Source: Candidatus Methanoperedens sp. (lineage in GTDB: Archaea > Halobacteriota > Methanosarcinia > Methanosarcinales > Methanoperedenaceae). Taken from it: 33,186 nucleotides of DNA. The notes below the pieces were generated by a model, which saw nothing but the letters and a program-made list of their open reading frames with translations, searched no databases and had not been told where the DNA came from. Below, piece after piece: positions 1 to 7,141 of this stretch. The position numbers were made by a program, and so were the translations under genes. Each line of letters opens with the position of its first letter. The first letter of the stretch is position 1. The DNA lies in NCBI GenBank assembly GCA_027460525.1, contig JAPZAS010000037.1, positions 1 to 33,186 on the forward strand, given 5' to 3'.

Positions 1-67
1 GGATTTATTACTTGCACCCAAAGAATTTTGAATTAATAATTCATTTGAGTAGAACTAAGGAAACTGT

Positions 68-730
68 ATGATAATCCCGGATAAAGAAAAAGAGCATTTG
101 AAAAAACACTTCGCAGAACTAACAGGTGATGTGGAACTCATCGTTTTCACGCAGGAACTTGAGTGCCAGTTCTGCAGGGAAGCAAGGGAGCTTGTGCTTG
201 AGCTGGGAACGCTCTCCCCGAAAATAAAAACGAAAGTGTACGACTTTGTCAAGGACGGTGATGAAGACATAAAATACGACATAAAAAAAATCCCAGCCAT
301 TGCAATTGTCGGGAAATCGGATTACGGTATCAGGTATTACGGTGTACCTGCTGGCTATGAGTTTCCGGTGATAGTGGAAGACATTTTGGATGTTTCAAGA
401 GGGACAACATCGTTAGCAGACAATATTAAGAAAAAGCTGGCAGAGATAAAAAAACCTGTAAATATACAGGTATTTGTTTCACCCGCATGCCCTTACTGTC
501 CGAGAGCTGCAAGGATTGCGCATCAATTCGCAATCGAGAGCGAGTTCATAAAGTCTGACGTAGTCGAGATGACCGAGTTCCCTCACCTCGTGCAGAGATA
601 CGGTATCATGAGCACTCCGCACATCGTGATCAACGAGGATACTTTTTTCGTAGGGGCGCAACCGCCGGAGATATTTCTCGAGCAGATAGCCTTGGCGCTC
701 AGCAAAGGATATAATCCCATGTATTCTTAG
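68..730 (+). CDS. pdo: Protein disulfide oxidoreductase with two thioredoxin folds
   Basis: Catalyses thiol-disulfide exchange; archaeal PDO proteins form or isomerise disulfides and accept electrons from thioredoxin reductase-like enzymes, usually in the cytoplasm. The 220-residue length is close to the usual 225 or so for PDO. Two glutaredoxin/thioredoxin units are visible: the first with CQFC at residues 33-36 and a cis-proline in KIPAI near 76, the second with CPYC at 141-144 and a cis-proline in STPH near 184. No signal peptide is seen. The ATG follows AAGGA with suitable spacing, and an AT-rich TATA-like stretch lies at about 29-40. The gene converges on the methyltransferase at 820. 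The family call is secure; the physiological substrate is not known. Confidence 0.93.
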   Translation: MIIPDKEKEHLKKHFAELTGDVELIVFTQELECQFCREARELVLELGTLSPKIKTKVYDFVKDGDEDIKYDIKKIPAIAIVGKSDYGIRYYGVPAGYEFPVIVEDILDVSRGTTSLADNIKKKLAEIKKPVNIQVFVSPACPYCPRAARIAHQFAIESEFIKSDVVEMTEFPHLVQRYGIMSTPHIVINEDTFFVGAQPPEIFLEQIALALSKGYNPMYS

Positions 731-743
731 CGATAACTATCAA

Positions 744-813
744 CACCGCAAAGACGCTGAGGGCGCAAAGCCACGCAAAACACATTCTTTGCGTTCTTAG
801 CGCCTCTGCGGTG
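744..813. repeat. Imperfect 27-bp inverted repeat between convergent genes
   Basis: Arms 744-770 and 787-813 are 27 nt each around a 16-nt loop. Read in the same sense the arms differ at five positions, all A/G transitions, three of which keep G-U pairing in RNA. The arm type (CACCGCA-AG-CGCT-AG---CGCAAAG) resembles a short palindromic sequence dispersed in many archaeal and bacterial genomes; that resemblance is from memory. Its place between two convergent stop codons would let it act as a bidirectional terminator. Confidence 0.8.
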
Positions 814-819
814 ATAATC

Positions 820-1446
820 CTACCCCTTTTTCGCCTGAATGACGAACTCGTCCGCAAAAAGATTTTTCCAGAGCTTTGCGAATCCATACCACAGGAAATT
901 CAGTTTTTCCTTGAAAAGATAAACGCTCGGCGTAACATCAAGCCAAACAATTCTGTATCCTGCATCCTCTGCGAGCTTTATTGCAGAGTTAAGATTGTAA
1001 AACCGAAGATGCGTCCTGTCAAAAACGCCGCTTTCTGCATATTCAAACTTCCCGAAAAAAATAGTCATCCTCGAATGCCAGTTGACAATGTTGGGCACGG
1101 AATATATTAAAAAACCGCTATCTGAGAGATATTTTTTCAGGTTGGCTAATATTTTTGAGGGCTCTTTCATATGCTCAAGGACATTTCCAAGGAGGATGCA
1201 GTCAAACGCTCCATCACCAAAAGGCAGTTCTTTCGTTTCGATATCCATATTCAGCATTTCCACGCATTTGCTCTTTGCAATGGATGCCATTTTGGGCTCC
1301 TTCTCCACGCAATACACGATGCATTTTTTCCTCATCGACAAAAGATTGGCAAGCCTCCCCGAGCCGCAGCCGATTTCCAGCACTTTTGAGCCGGGCGGTA
1401 TCAGCTTGAAGATTTTACAGCGTGAAGTATAGGAATCGATATACAT
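820..1446 (-). CDS. Class I SAM-dependent methyltransferase
   Basis: A 208-residue Rossmann-fold methyltransferase of the Methyltransf_11/UbiE-like group. Motif I EIGCGSG is at residues 24-30, an acidic residue follows strand 2 (VEKE, 48-51), motif II/post-II is FDCILLGNVLEH (81-92), and a strand-forming SVPN follows. The C-terminal HLRFYN segment is typical of methyltransferases acting on small molecules, lipids or glycans. The start is ATG 1446, 11 nt after the stop of the PNPOx gene, so it is the third gene of a leftward three-gene unit. The substrate cannot be told from sequence. The neighbouring flavin-binding proteins do not settle it. Confidence 0.85.
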   Translation of the reverse strand: MYIDSYTSRCKIFKLIPPGSKVLEIGCGSGRLANLLSMRKKCIVYCVEKEPKMASIAKSKCVEMLNMDIETKELPFGDGAFDCILLGNVLEHMKEPSKILANLKKYLSDSGFLIYSVPNIVNWHSRMTIFFGKFEYAESGVFDRTHLRFYNLNSAIKLAEDAGYRIVWLDVTPSVYLFKEKLNFLWYGFAKLWKNLFADEFVIQAKKG

Positions 1447-1457
1447 AGCTACGCCAT

Positions 1458-1922
1458 CTAAAGCCTTACAGACTTAAAATGTGGTCCTCTCCAGTACACC
1501 ATTTTTTCAATGCTGATCTGTATAATCACATCGTTCTCCCCGAGGGGCTTGTTTTCAATTACTTCCTGGTATTTGCTTTTGAATTCCATATATATGTCAT
1601 AGTATAACCGCAGCGTCTCCTCTGACAGGAAATAAATAGGTGCCTTTTCTGTTATTTTGGCTGTTCCCTGCGCCATAACGCCTTCGTTGTTGAAGGGATT
1701 CTTCGAGTCTCTTATATCGATGGTTATGCTTACATTCGGATTTTCGGATATGTTCTTGACCTTTTTTGATTTATCATTGGTGATAAAGAATATTTTCTGA
1801 GAATGCTCATCGTATACGAAGAATACGGGCGTGAGGTGCGGCTGGTCATACCTGTCGCTTGTGCAGACATAGCCGAAATAATTGCCGTACAGTATATTTC
1901 GCATCTCATCAGGGATTCTCAT
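1458..1922 (-). CDS. Pyridoxamine 5'-phosphate oxidase-like FMN-binding protein
   Basis: A single split-beta-barrel domain of the PNPOx/F420-dependent flavin family, about 154 residues. The PHLTPVFFVYD strand pair, the IFFITNDKSKKVKNI segment that contacts the flavin phosphate, the VSITIDIRD strand and a C-terminal YWRGPHF are the family features. Related proteins bind FMN, F420 or haem and reduce varied small molecules. A GTG at 1928 overlaps the stop of the upstream gene by 4 nt, but GGTG upstream is better spaced for ATG 1922, which I chose. The domain is clearly homologous to the C-terminal domain of the upstream membrane protein, with the same YWRG ending, so the pair looks like a duplication. 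Cofactor and substrate are unknown. Confidence 0.85.
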   Translation of the reverse strand: MRIPDEMRNILYGNYFGYVCTSDRYDQPHLTPVFFVYDEHSQKIFFITNDKSKKVKNISENPNVSITIDIRDSKNPFNNEGVMAQGTAKITEKAPIYFLSEETLRLYYDIYMEFKSKYQEVIENKPLGENDVIIQISIEKMVYWRGPHFKSVRL

Positions 1923-1924
1923 GG

Positions 1925-3175
1925 TCACACCGGCACGCTGATTTGTTTTGCCCCTCTCCAGTATATGATTTTAATGGGTTTTACCTCCACCAGTATCCTT
2001 GCTATAATGGGGGTTAGTTGCCAGGCTTTAGGCAATTCCGAAGCTGAATACTTTCTTGTATATTCGGGATATTTTTTCATGAAAAGCTTTAACGCAGCAA
2101 GCATCTGGATAAGCCGAAGCGGAATATCCAGAAGCCCATAGATTTTTACTTCGCCTGTAAATAATACAGCCTTGTTTTCATATATATTGCTCATGTCCCT
2201 TTTATCTATCAAGAAAGCCACTTTGTTGTTTTTGAGCATTATTTTTAATTTTTTTGCCTCCTTTGAGGTATTAAAAAAAATCTTCTGCCCGTCGAAAACA
2301 TAGACCACAGGCGTTACGTGCGGCACGCCTTTAAAAGAAGTTCCTATGTAGGCAAAACTGGAATCTTTTACGAGATTGTATATATCGGGCGGGAGCCAGG
2401 GAACTTTCGATACTATATAGGCTGAAATCATTGAAATTAAAGATATGAAAACCATGAAAATGAGGATTATTATAACGAGAAATTTATCAATCTGAAACAA
2501 TGGTATTAAAAGAAGCGAGATTATTCCGAAGAAAACATTGTTGATATCAAGCTTCCGCAGGGAGCGAAGTTCCGTATAGGGCGTATGTTCAAGTTCGGTT
2601 CTTTTTTCTGCAAGCCTTTGAAGCCTGATAGATCTCCACAGGGCGAGGATGGATGTCCAAAGCGCAAGCCCCATCCTGTAACAAATATCCCAGATCAGGA
2701 GACTGACGAACAGCAACAGTATAATGTGCGGGTTTTTTCCGATCCAGTACTCCAATAAATTCGTGCCAAAATAGAAAAGATACAGCATAAAAGGAATGAA
2801 AATCGCTAATCCCGGGATTGCCTCGTAATGCTTCCTGTGAAAAAGTATTCCCTTATACTGCTTGAGTAATTCATTTTCATCTTTACTCAGCGGCGCCCGG
2901 AATTTGCGAAGAGTGGGACCAAGCTGCAGAATCAAAAGGCTCCATAAAACCGCAACCATGATGGCAAGCGAACCGTAGAGCAGGGAAATCAGCCTCAGGT
3001 CAAAGACAAAGCCGAGTGTGAGACCGAGTATGAGGAGAAAAAACAACTGCAGGAGAATGCTGTACTGGTATGAAACAAGGGAAAAAGGCGGAATTCTTCC
3101 CACGATCTCTTCATATATCCACTTCATTTCTTTTATTTGACTGTTACCCATACACATAGGTTTGATGTGAGGCAT
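1925..3175 (-). CDS. Six-TM membrane protein with C-terminal PNPOx-like domain
   Basis: A 416-residue protein. Six hydrophobic segments are visible at about 39-58, 63-84, 121-138, 149-172, 213-228 and 232-253. A PNPOx-like split barrel follows (262-416) with FAYIGTSFKGVPHVTPVVYV, KIFFNTSKEAKKLKIM and a final YWRGA. I do not recognise the membrane domain. The fusion would hold a flavin- or F420-binding domain at the membrane. The start at 3175 has GAGAGGT upstream; ATG codons at 3151 and 3127 are alternatives. First gene of the leftward unit with the soluble PNPOx and methyltransferase, and divergent from the lipoprotein at 3265. Confidence 0.8.
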   Translation of the reverse strand: MPHIKPMCMGNSQIKEMKWIYEEIVGRIPPFSLVSYQYSILLQLFFLLILGLTLGFVFDLRLISLLYGSLAIMVAVLWSLLILQLGPTLRKFRAPLSKDENELLKQYKGILFHRKHYEAIPGLAIFIPFMLYLFYFGTNLLEYWIGKNPHIILLLFVSLLIWDICYRMGLALWTSILALWRSIRLQRLAEKRTELEHTPYTELRSLRKLDINNVFFGIISLLLIPLFQIDKFLVIIILIFMVFISLISMISAYIVSKVPWLPPDIYNLVKDSSFAYIGTSFKGVPHVTPVVYVFDGQKIFFNTSKEAKKLKIMLKNNKVAFLIDKRDMSNIYENKAVLFTGEVKIYGLLDIPLRLIQMLAALKLFMKKYPEYTRKYSASELPKAWQLTPIIARILVEVKPIKIIYWRGAKQISVPV

Positions 3176-3226
3176 TAATAATAAACCTCTCTAATAAATC
3201 GCTATCAGAGAACAAATCGATAATGT

Positions 3227-3250
3227 TATTTATGAACAATACTATTGTTA
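3227..3250 (+). promoter_or_regulatory. TATA box with adjacent 6-bp palindrome, lipoprotein promoter
   Basis: TTATTTATG at 3227-3235 is an archaeal TATA-like element about 35 nt before ATG 3265. It is followed directly by AACAAT-ACT-ATTGTT (3235-3249), a perfect 6-bp-arm palindrome lying between the TATA box and the expected transcription start, where a repressor would block initiation. The position supports ATG 3265 over an earlier in-frame ATG at 3223, which would lie upstream of this promoter. Confidence 0.5.
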
Positions 3251-3264
3251 AATCCGGTGAAGGC

Positions 3265-3768
3265 ATGAAGAAAATTAAATTAATCACAATAATGCTTATA
3301 ATTTTATCATCGGTTTTACTGGGATGTGTGGGGAAGCAAGTCGGTACTCCCACTGCAACCCCAACCGCTACCGAGACGGCAAAGCCTGCGGTTGTTCCCA
3401 CTACTCCCAGCCCGACACCCACGCCAACTCCAACGCCGGTACGAATACCTTCTGTGTACAAGTCTTTTGTTGATGAGTTTTATGGCTTCAAGAGGGTAAT
3501 TGAAACGAACTATACGCCAATCGTGTACCAGAATCTTACACTCAATGTATATGCGGGAGATACCATGATATGGATCAACGATGCTACATCGGGCGAGATG
3601 CTTACTATTGTGAGCGAACAGAGATTATGGGATATGAACGACACAGGAGCAGTATTAAGATGGAACACTAAACAGTTCAACTACACTTTTACCATGCCAG
3701 GAACGTATGGGTTCTATATCAAGGAGTATCCCCGTTTACAGCATCAGAAGATCATCGTGAATCCATAA
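3265..3768 (+). CDS. Secreted lipoprotein with cupredoxin-like domain lacking copper ligands
   Basis: About 167 residues. A lipoprotein signal peptide (MKKIKL..., lipobox LLGC, Cys21) is followed by a Thr/Pro-rich linker (roughly residues 28-60, PTPTPTPTP) typical of archaeal surface proteins. The C-terminal part has the plastocyanin/cupredoxin pattern: LNVYAGDTMIWIND, then FTMPGTYGFYIKEYP and a final strand IIVNP. In copper proteins the WxND is followed by His, and PGTY by aromatic-Cys-x2-His. Here those places hold non-ligand residues and there is no Cys in the domain, so copper binding looks lost. ATG 3265 is chosen because GGTGA precedes it and the lipobox sits correctly. A paralogue lies at 15909-16700. 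Confidence 0.75.
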   Translation: MKKIKLITIMLIILSSVLLGCVGKQVGTPTATPTATETAKPAVVPTTPSPTPTPTPTPVRIPSVYKSFVDEFYGFKRVIETNYTPIVYQNLTLNVYAGDTMIWINDATSGEMLTIVSEQRLWDMNDTGAVLRWNTKQFNYTFTMPGTYGFYIKEYPRLQHQKIIVNP

Positions 3769-3929
3769 ATAAATAGTCACGAAGAATCATTAGAATTAAA
3801 TCGCAATCTTTAAGTTTAGAAGATAGGAAATATTCTTCCGTACAAACCATTTTAGTATCGAATAAAGGTGAATGAATCTAGAATTACTGCATCAGCGGTA
3901 AACAGTATCAACAGTTAGGAGGCGGTTTT

Positions 3930-4205
3930 ATACACAAGGAAGAATTGATCCAGCTACACACACTGATGGTGCAAATGAAAAGATTTTTTGAGGAAAACGG
4001 GCAGGGAGAATTTTCCCAGTACCATTCCCTTAAGATAAGTCCAATACATGTGCATCGCAGCAAAGCCGAACACAAACACGCGATATTCGTCCTGGGTAAA
4101 GAGATTGCATCCATAATGACTCACGACGAATTCTCTGGACCAGGGAGAACCCAGGTGCGAATGCAGGAGCTTGCCACGCGTGCTGTGGATGAAATGCTGC
4201 ACTAA
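3930..4205 (+). CDS. UPF0058 family protein, apparent AUA start
   Basis: A 91-residue protein of the small euryarchaeal UPF0058 family, function unknown. The frame contains the family core (EELIQLHTLMVQMKRFFEENG, then SPIHVHRSKAEHKHAIFVLGKEIA and a C-terminal VDEMLH); the conserved His-rich middle could bind metal. Family members begin Met-His-Lys-(Asp/Glu)-Glu-Leu. Here HKEEL is encoded directly after an ATA codon at 3930. A strong AGGAGG lies at 3917-3922, exactly 7 nt before that ATA. No ATG, GTG or TTG occurs in frame between the upstream stop at 3879 and 3930. TTG 3945 is possible but 22 nt from the ribosome site and would remove conserved residues. ATA may be a true rare start, or a mutation or base error in ATG. 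Confidence 0.82.
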   Translation: MHKEELIQLHTLMVQMKRFFEENGQGEFSQYHSLKISPIHVHRSKAEHKHAIFVLGKEIASIMTHDEFSGPGRTQVRMQELATRAVDEMLH

Positions 4206-4208
4206 AAA

Positions 4209-4234
4209 CGATTTTTTCTTTTTTTAATTTTTTC
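4209..4234 (+). terminator. T-rich archaeal terminator after UPF0058
   Basis: Directly after the UPF0058 stop there are three runs of T (six, seven and six) within 26 nt, without a stem. Oligo-U tracts of this kind are the usual termination signal of euryarchaeal RNA polymerase. It separates this gene from the ftr promoter. Confidence 0.6.
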
Positions 4235-4250
4235 TCAAAACATTTCGAAG

Positions 4251-4260
4251 CGTATATTAG
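4251..4260 (+). promoter_or_regulatory. TATA box of ftr
   Basis: CGTATATTAG matches an archaeal TATA element, with a purine-rich GAAG just upstream as a possible BRE. The expected start near 4280 gives a short leader containing AGGGAA before ATG 4295. Confidence 0.5.
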
Positions 4261-4294
4261 GAACTACATTAAGAAAAGTGCATGAGGGAACAAT

Positions 4295-5188
4295 ATGGAA
4301 CTCAATGGAGTACAGATAGAAGATACATTTGCGGAAGCATTTCCAATAAAGATAGCCAGAGTATTGATCACAGGTGCAACCAAGAGATGGGCAAAAGTTG
4401 CAGCCCAGGAAGCCACAGGTTTCGGGACATCTGTAATAATGTGCCCTGCAGAGGCTGGTATTGAAAAAGTGGTGAATGGAAACGAGACGCCGGACGGAAG
4501 GCCGGGTGCATACATCCAGATATGCACGTTTGGATTTAAATCTCTCGAGGAGCAGCTTTTAAAACGCCTCGGACAGTGCGTCCTGACAGCGCCAACGGCT
4601 GCGATGTGGAACGGGCTTCCAAAAGCTGAGAAGCAATTCGATACAGGATTCAAGCTAAAGTTCTTCGGGGATGGTTTTGAATCCGAGACAAGTATCGGTG
4701 GAAGGAAAGCGTATAAGATACCCATGATGCAGGGGGATTTCATTGCCGAGCACAGCATCGGGGCGCAGGACGGTATAGCTGGAGGGAATTTCTTTATAAT
4801 GGCTGATAACCAGATGGCTGCCCTGGCTGCGGCTGAGAACGCGGTGGATGCGATAGCCCAGCTTGAAGGTACGATCACCCCTTTCCCGGGAGGTATAGTT
4901 GCAAGCGGCTCGAAGGTGGGCTTTACAAATTATAAATTCATGAAGGCGACCACGAACGAAAAATACTGCCCTTCTATCAAAGCAAAAATAAAAGACACGA
5001 AAGTGCCTGCTGATGTGAATGCCATATACGAAATCGTGATCAACGGCTTGAGCGTGGAAGCAATCAGTAGCTCCATGAAAGCCGGGATACAAGCTGCTGT
5101 GAAGCTCCCTGGCGTGAAAAAGATAAGCGCGGGCAATTACGGCGGCACACTCGGTCCGTACAAGTTCAACCTGAATGAGCTATTTTAA
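4295..5188 (+). CDS. ftr: Formylmethanofuran:tetrahydromethanopterin N-formyltransferase
   Basis: Transfers the formyl group between formylmethanofuran and tetrahydromethanopterin (or sarcinapterin), the second step of CO2 reduction in methanogens, reversed in methane or methyl oxidation. It is cytoplasmic and salt-stabilised in known members. The 297-residue length equals the family length. Nearly every segment matches: ELNGVQIEDTFAEAFPIKIA at the N-terminus, ATGFGTSVIMCPAEAGIE, ETPDGRPGAYIQICTF, GQCVLTAPTAAMWNGLP, GTITPFPGGIVASGSKVG, and the C-terminal VKKISAGNYGGTLGPYKFNL. No truncation is seen. It stands alone with its own promoter and only a nitroreductase downstream, so it is not next to fmd/fwd or mch here. 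This is the main marker for a C1-metabolising archaeon. Confidence 0.97.
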   Translation: MELNGVQIEDTFAEAFPIKIARVLITGATKRWAKVAAQEATGFGTSVIMCPAEAGIEKVVNGNETPDGRPGAYIQICTFGFKSLEEQLLKRLGQCVLTAPTAAMWNGLPKAEKQFDTGFKLKFFGDGFESETSIGGRKAYKIPMMQGDFIAEHSIGAQDGIAGGNFFIMADNQMAALAAAENAVDAIAQLEGTITPFPGGIVASGSKVGFTNYKFMKATTNEKYCPSIKAKIKDTKVPADVNAIYEIVINGLSVEAISSSMKAGIQAAVKLPGVKKISAGNYGGTLGPYKFNLNELF

Positions 5189-5202
5189 ATGGGTGAATTA
5201 TT

Positions 5203-5778
5203 TTGAAAGACGTAGTTGAAATAATCAAAACAAGGCGCAGCGTGCGTGAATATAGTGAAAAACAGGTATCTGATGAAGAGATCAAATTTCTTATCGATTG
5301 CGCAAGATACGCTCCTTCCGGTTTCAATACGCAGCCGTGGAGTTTTTTAGTGATAAAAAACAAAGACGTTATGGGGAAAATCTCGGAGCGGGGCAAGAGC
5401 TCAATGATCCCTTTACTGGAATCGATGAAAAATGCCTCCAAAAAAGCTTCCGATTTCCTTGTATTTCTAAAGACAAAAGGCACGAGTATGTTCTATAATG
5501 CCCCAGTCCTTGTGATTGTTCTCGGGAATAAAAGCGCTATGACAACCGACTGGGACTGTGCAATGGCAGCCCAGAACATGATGCTTGCAGCCCATTCTCA
5601 TGGCATCGGAAGCTGCTGGATTGGAGGCGTGCTGCCCGCGCTCATGGATGAAGCGTTCTTGAAAGAACTTGGGGCGCCTGAGGGCTACAAGGCTGTTGCG
5701 CCGCTGATATTCGGGTACCCGAAGGGTAAAACCGAGGCGCCGGGAAGGGCTGAGCCTGAATTGGTCTGGTTAAGATAG
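5203..5778 (+). CDS. Nitroreductase-family flavoprotein
   Basis: A 191-residue FMN-dependent oxidoreductase of the nitroreductase superfamily. The N-terminal IKTRRSVREYSEKQVSDEEI and RYAPSGFNTQPWSFLVI carry the FMN-phosphate-binding Arg pair and the Ser/Asn-Gln-Pro-W motif; AAQNMMLAAHSHGIGSCWIGG is the second FMN-contacting helix, and the C-terminal PLIFGYPKGK closes the site. The start is TTG 5203, set by GGTGA at 5192-5196 six nt upstream. It lies 14 nt after ftr, so the two are probably one transcript. Substrates in this superfamily range from quinones and nitro compounds to flavin and F420 intermediates; none can be chosen from sequence. Its 3' end overlaps the convergent endonuclease V gene by 9 nt. 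Confidence 0.88.
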   Translation: MKDVVEIIKTRRSVREYSEKQVSDEEIKFLIDCARYAPSGFNTQPWSFLVIKNKDVMGKISERGKSSMIPLLESMKNASKKASDFLVFLKTKGTSMFYNAPVLVIVLGNKSAMTTDWDCAMAAQNMMLAAHSHGIGSCWIGGVLPALMDEAFLKELGAPEGYKAVAPLIFGYPKGKTEAPGRAEPELVWLR

Positions 5779-6456
5779 TAAAGATGCCGAGGCTTCTTTC
5801 TTCAGCCCGGTCACATACTCATGCGCGAGCCTGATGGGCTCTGGAAGCTTGTGACCGCGAAGGCATTTTTTCACGATCGAAAGGGAGCTATCCAGCGAAA
5901 CCCTGTGCCCTGGCGCTACCACTATCGCCCTGCTTCGTTTGGTGGATTTAAGGAGCCATCCGACTTTTTTACCTGCATAGATGAGCGGATTCGCCTCGCC
6001 AACCTGTGACGGCTCATCCCCCGTGCCGCATAGAATCTTTTTCGTAATCCCGATTGTTGGTACATCCAGCGCCACACCTACATGCGTGGCAATACCGGCG
6101 CTGCGGGGATGATTGACGCCAGCGCCGTCCACCATCAGGATGTCAGGAGGTGTTTTCAATTTTTGAAAAGCGCTCACGATAGCGGGTCCCTCTCTGAAAC
6201 TCAGGAACGTGGGGATGTAGGGATAACTCAAAGGCTGGACGGAATGGACGCGCTCTACGACCTCAAGCGAATCATATTTCAGCACTATGATGCCTGAGAT
6301 GATTTTATCGTCAAGGAATGACTGGTCAACTCCCGCGATTAACCGAAGCTTGCCGAAATCGTCTTCTGTTATCGCTCTCTCAGCGACAAGCTTCTGTGCG
6401 GTGAGAAGGGAGTTTCTGGATGTGTCGGAGGGGAAGAAATCAGAAATGTCTGCCAT
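5770..6456 (-). CDS. nfi: Endonuclease V (deoxyinosine-specific)
   Basis: Cleaves DNA at the second phosphodiester 3' of deoxyinosine and starts repair of deaminated adenine. The RNase H-like core is complete, numbered from the TTG-initiated version: GVDQSF (Asp47), YIPTFLSFREGP (Glu92), MVDGAGVNHPRSAGIATHVGV (Asp113), then APGHRVSLDSSL and LPEPIRLAHEY, where His215 sits at the fourth metal-site position. Of family-conserved residues, the usual His in VDGHG is Ala here, a mild variation. A TTG at 6465 adds three residues; ATG 6456 is more likely. It is divergent from an HhH DNA glycosylase gene across an 80-90 nt region, making a two-gene repair locus. Confidence 0.92.
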   Translation of the reverse strand: MADISDFFPSDTSRNSLLTAQKLVAERAITEDDFGKLRLIAGVDQSFLDDKIISGIIVLKYDSLEVVERVHSVQPLSYPYIPTFLSFREGPAIVSAFQKLKTPPDILMVDGAGVNHPRSAGIATHVGVALDVPTIGITKKILCGTGDEPSQVGEANPLIYAGKKVGWLLKSTKRSRAIVVAPGHRVSLDSSLSIVKKCLRGHKLPEPIRLAHEYVTGLKKEASASLLS

Positions 6457-6497
6457 AGTTCGCAATTAATGTTTGTTATTCTTTCATAATATCATCG

Positions 6498-6513
6498 ACG
6501 AACTATTTAAGCA
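6498..6513. promoter_or_regulatory. Shared TATA region of the divergent repair genes
   Basis: ACGAACTATTTAAGCA reads as a TATA element on both strands (CTATTTAAG rightward, CTTAAATAG leftward). It lies about 36 nt before the glycosylase ATG and about 45 nt before the endonuclease V ATG, so one symmetrical element could start both transcripts. Confidence 0.45.
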
Positions 6514-6547
6514 AGGTTCATTATAGATTATTCACAAAACATGTATT

Positions 6548-7141
6548 ATGGACAGAGTGGAAACCCTGTGTTCCAATTTTCCATTGTACAGCGAAGACCT
6601 AGGGATAGAGCTTACAAAGCCTTCGGGCAGGTTCAGGTGGTTTCTGGCTTCCATCCTTTTTGGGGCAAGGATAAGCGAAAAAATAGCAATGAAAACCTAC
6701 AAAACTTTTGAGAATTACGGAATCCTGAGCCCTGATAAAATCATAAATGCGGGATGGGATGAACTTGTGAGGATTCTGGATGAAGGAGGGTATGTGAGAT
6801 ACGATTTCTCAACAGCTACGAAATTGCTGAATATAATGAAAGAACTCAAGGAAAAATACGGCTCGCTCGAGGAACTTTATGCTCATTCGAGGAACACTGA
6901 AGAGCTGAAAAGTAAGTTAATGGAATTTAAAGGGATCGGCGAGGTTACAGCCCAGATTTTCTTGAGGGAGTTAAGAGGAGTGTGGAAGATAGATGTGCCT
7001 GTATCCAGTAAAGCCGCTGAAATGGCAGAAAGGATGAACATCAATCTTGAGGGGTTTGAGGGCGAGAAACTGACGAGAGTGGAGGATGCGCTTGTGAAGC
7101 TCTATCTGAGGTACGGGAATGCAGATGAGCTTGTACGTTAA
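6548..7141 (+). CDS. HhH-GPD-like DNA glycosylase without iron-sulfur cluster
   Basis: A 197-residue all-helical protein. A helix-hairpin-helix, EFKGIGEVTAQIFLREL (about 126-142), is followed by WKIDVPVS with Asp149 in the place of the catalytic Asp of the endonuclease III/GPD family. There is no C-terminal four-cysteine cluster and no Lys in the bifunctional glycosylase/lyase position that I can identify, so a monofunctional base-excision role or a non-catalytic homologue are both possible. Divergent from nfi. Odd: the reading frame continues past the TAA stop into the C-terminal signature of a Cys/Met-metabolism PLP enzyme (next entry), so the last residues NADELVR may come from that other gene. 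Confidence 0.75.
   Translation: MDRVETLCSNFPLYSEDLGIELTKPSGRFRWFLASILFGARISEKIAMKTYKTFENYGILSPDKIINAGWDELVRILDEGGYVRYDFSTATKLLNIMKELKEKYGSLEELYAHSRNTEELKSKLMEFKGIGEVTAQIFLRELRGVWKIDVPVSSKAAEMAERMNINLEGFEGEKLTRVEDALVKLYLRYGNADELVR

Noticed and set aside
3223-3264. ATG 3223 as start of the first lipoprotein
   Set aside because: It lies upstream of the TATA box and would put 14 extra residues before the lipoprotein signal peptide.
4295-5188. Initial thought that the C1-pathway gene was mch (cyclohydrolase)
   Set aside because: Length of 297 and the segments FAEAFPIKIA, CPAEAGIE and FPGGIVASGSK are those of Ftr, not Mch.
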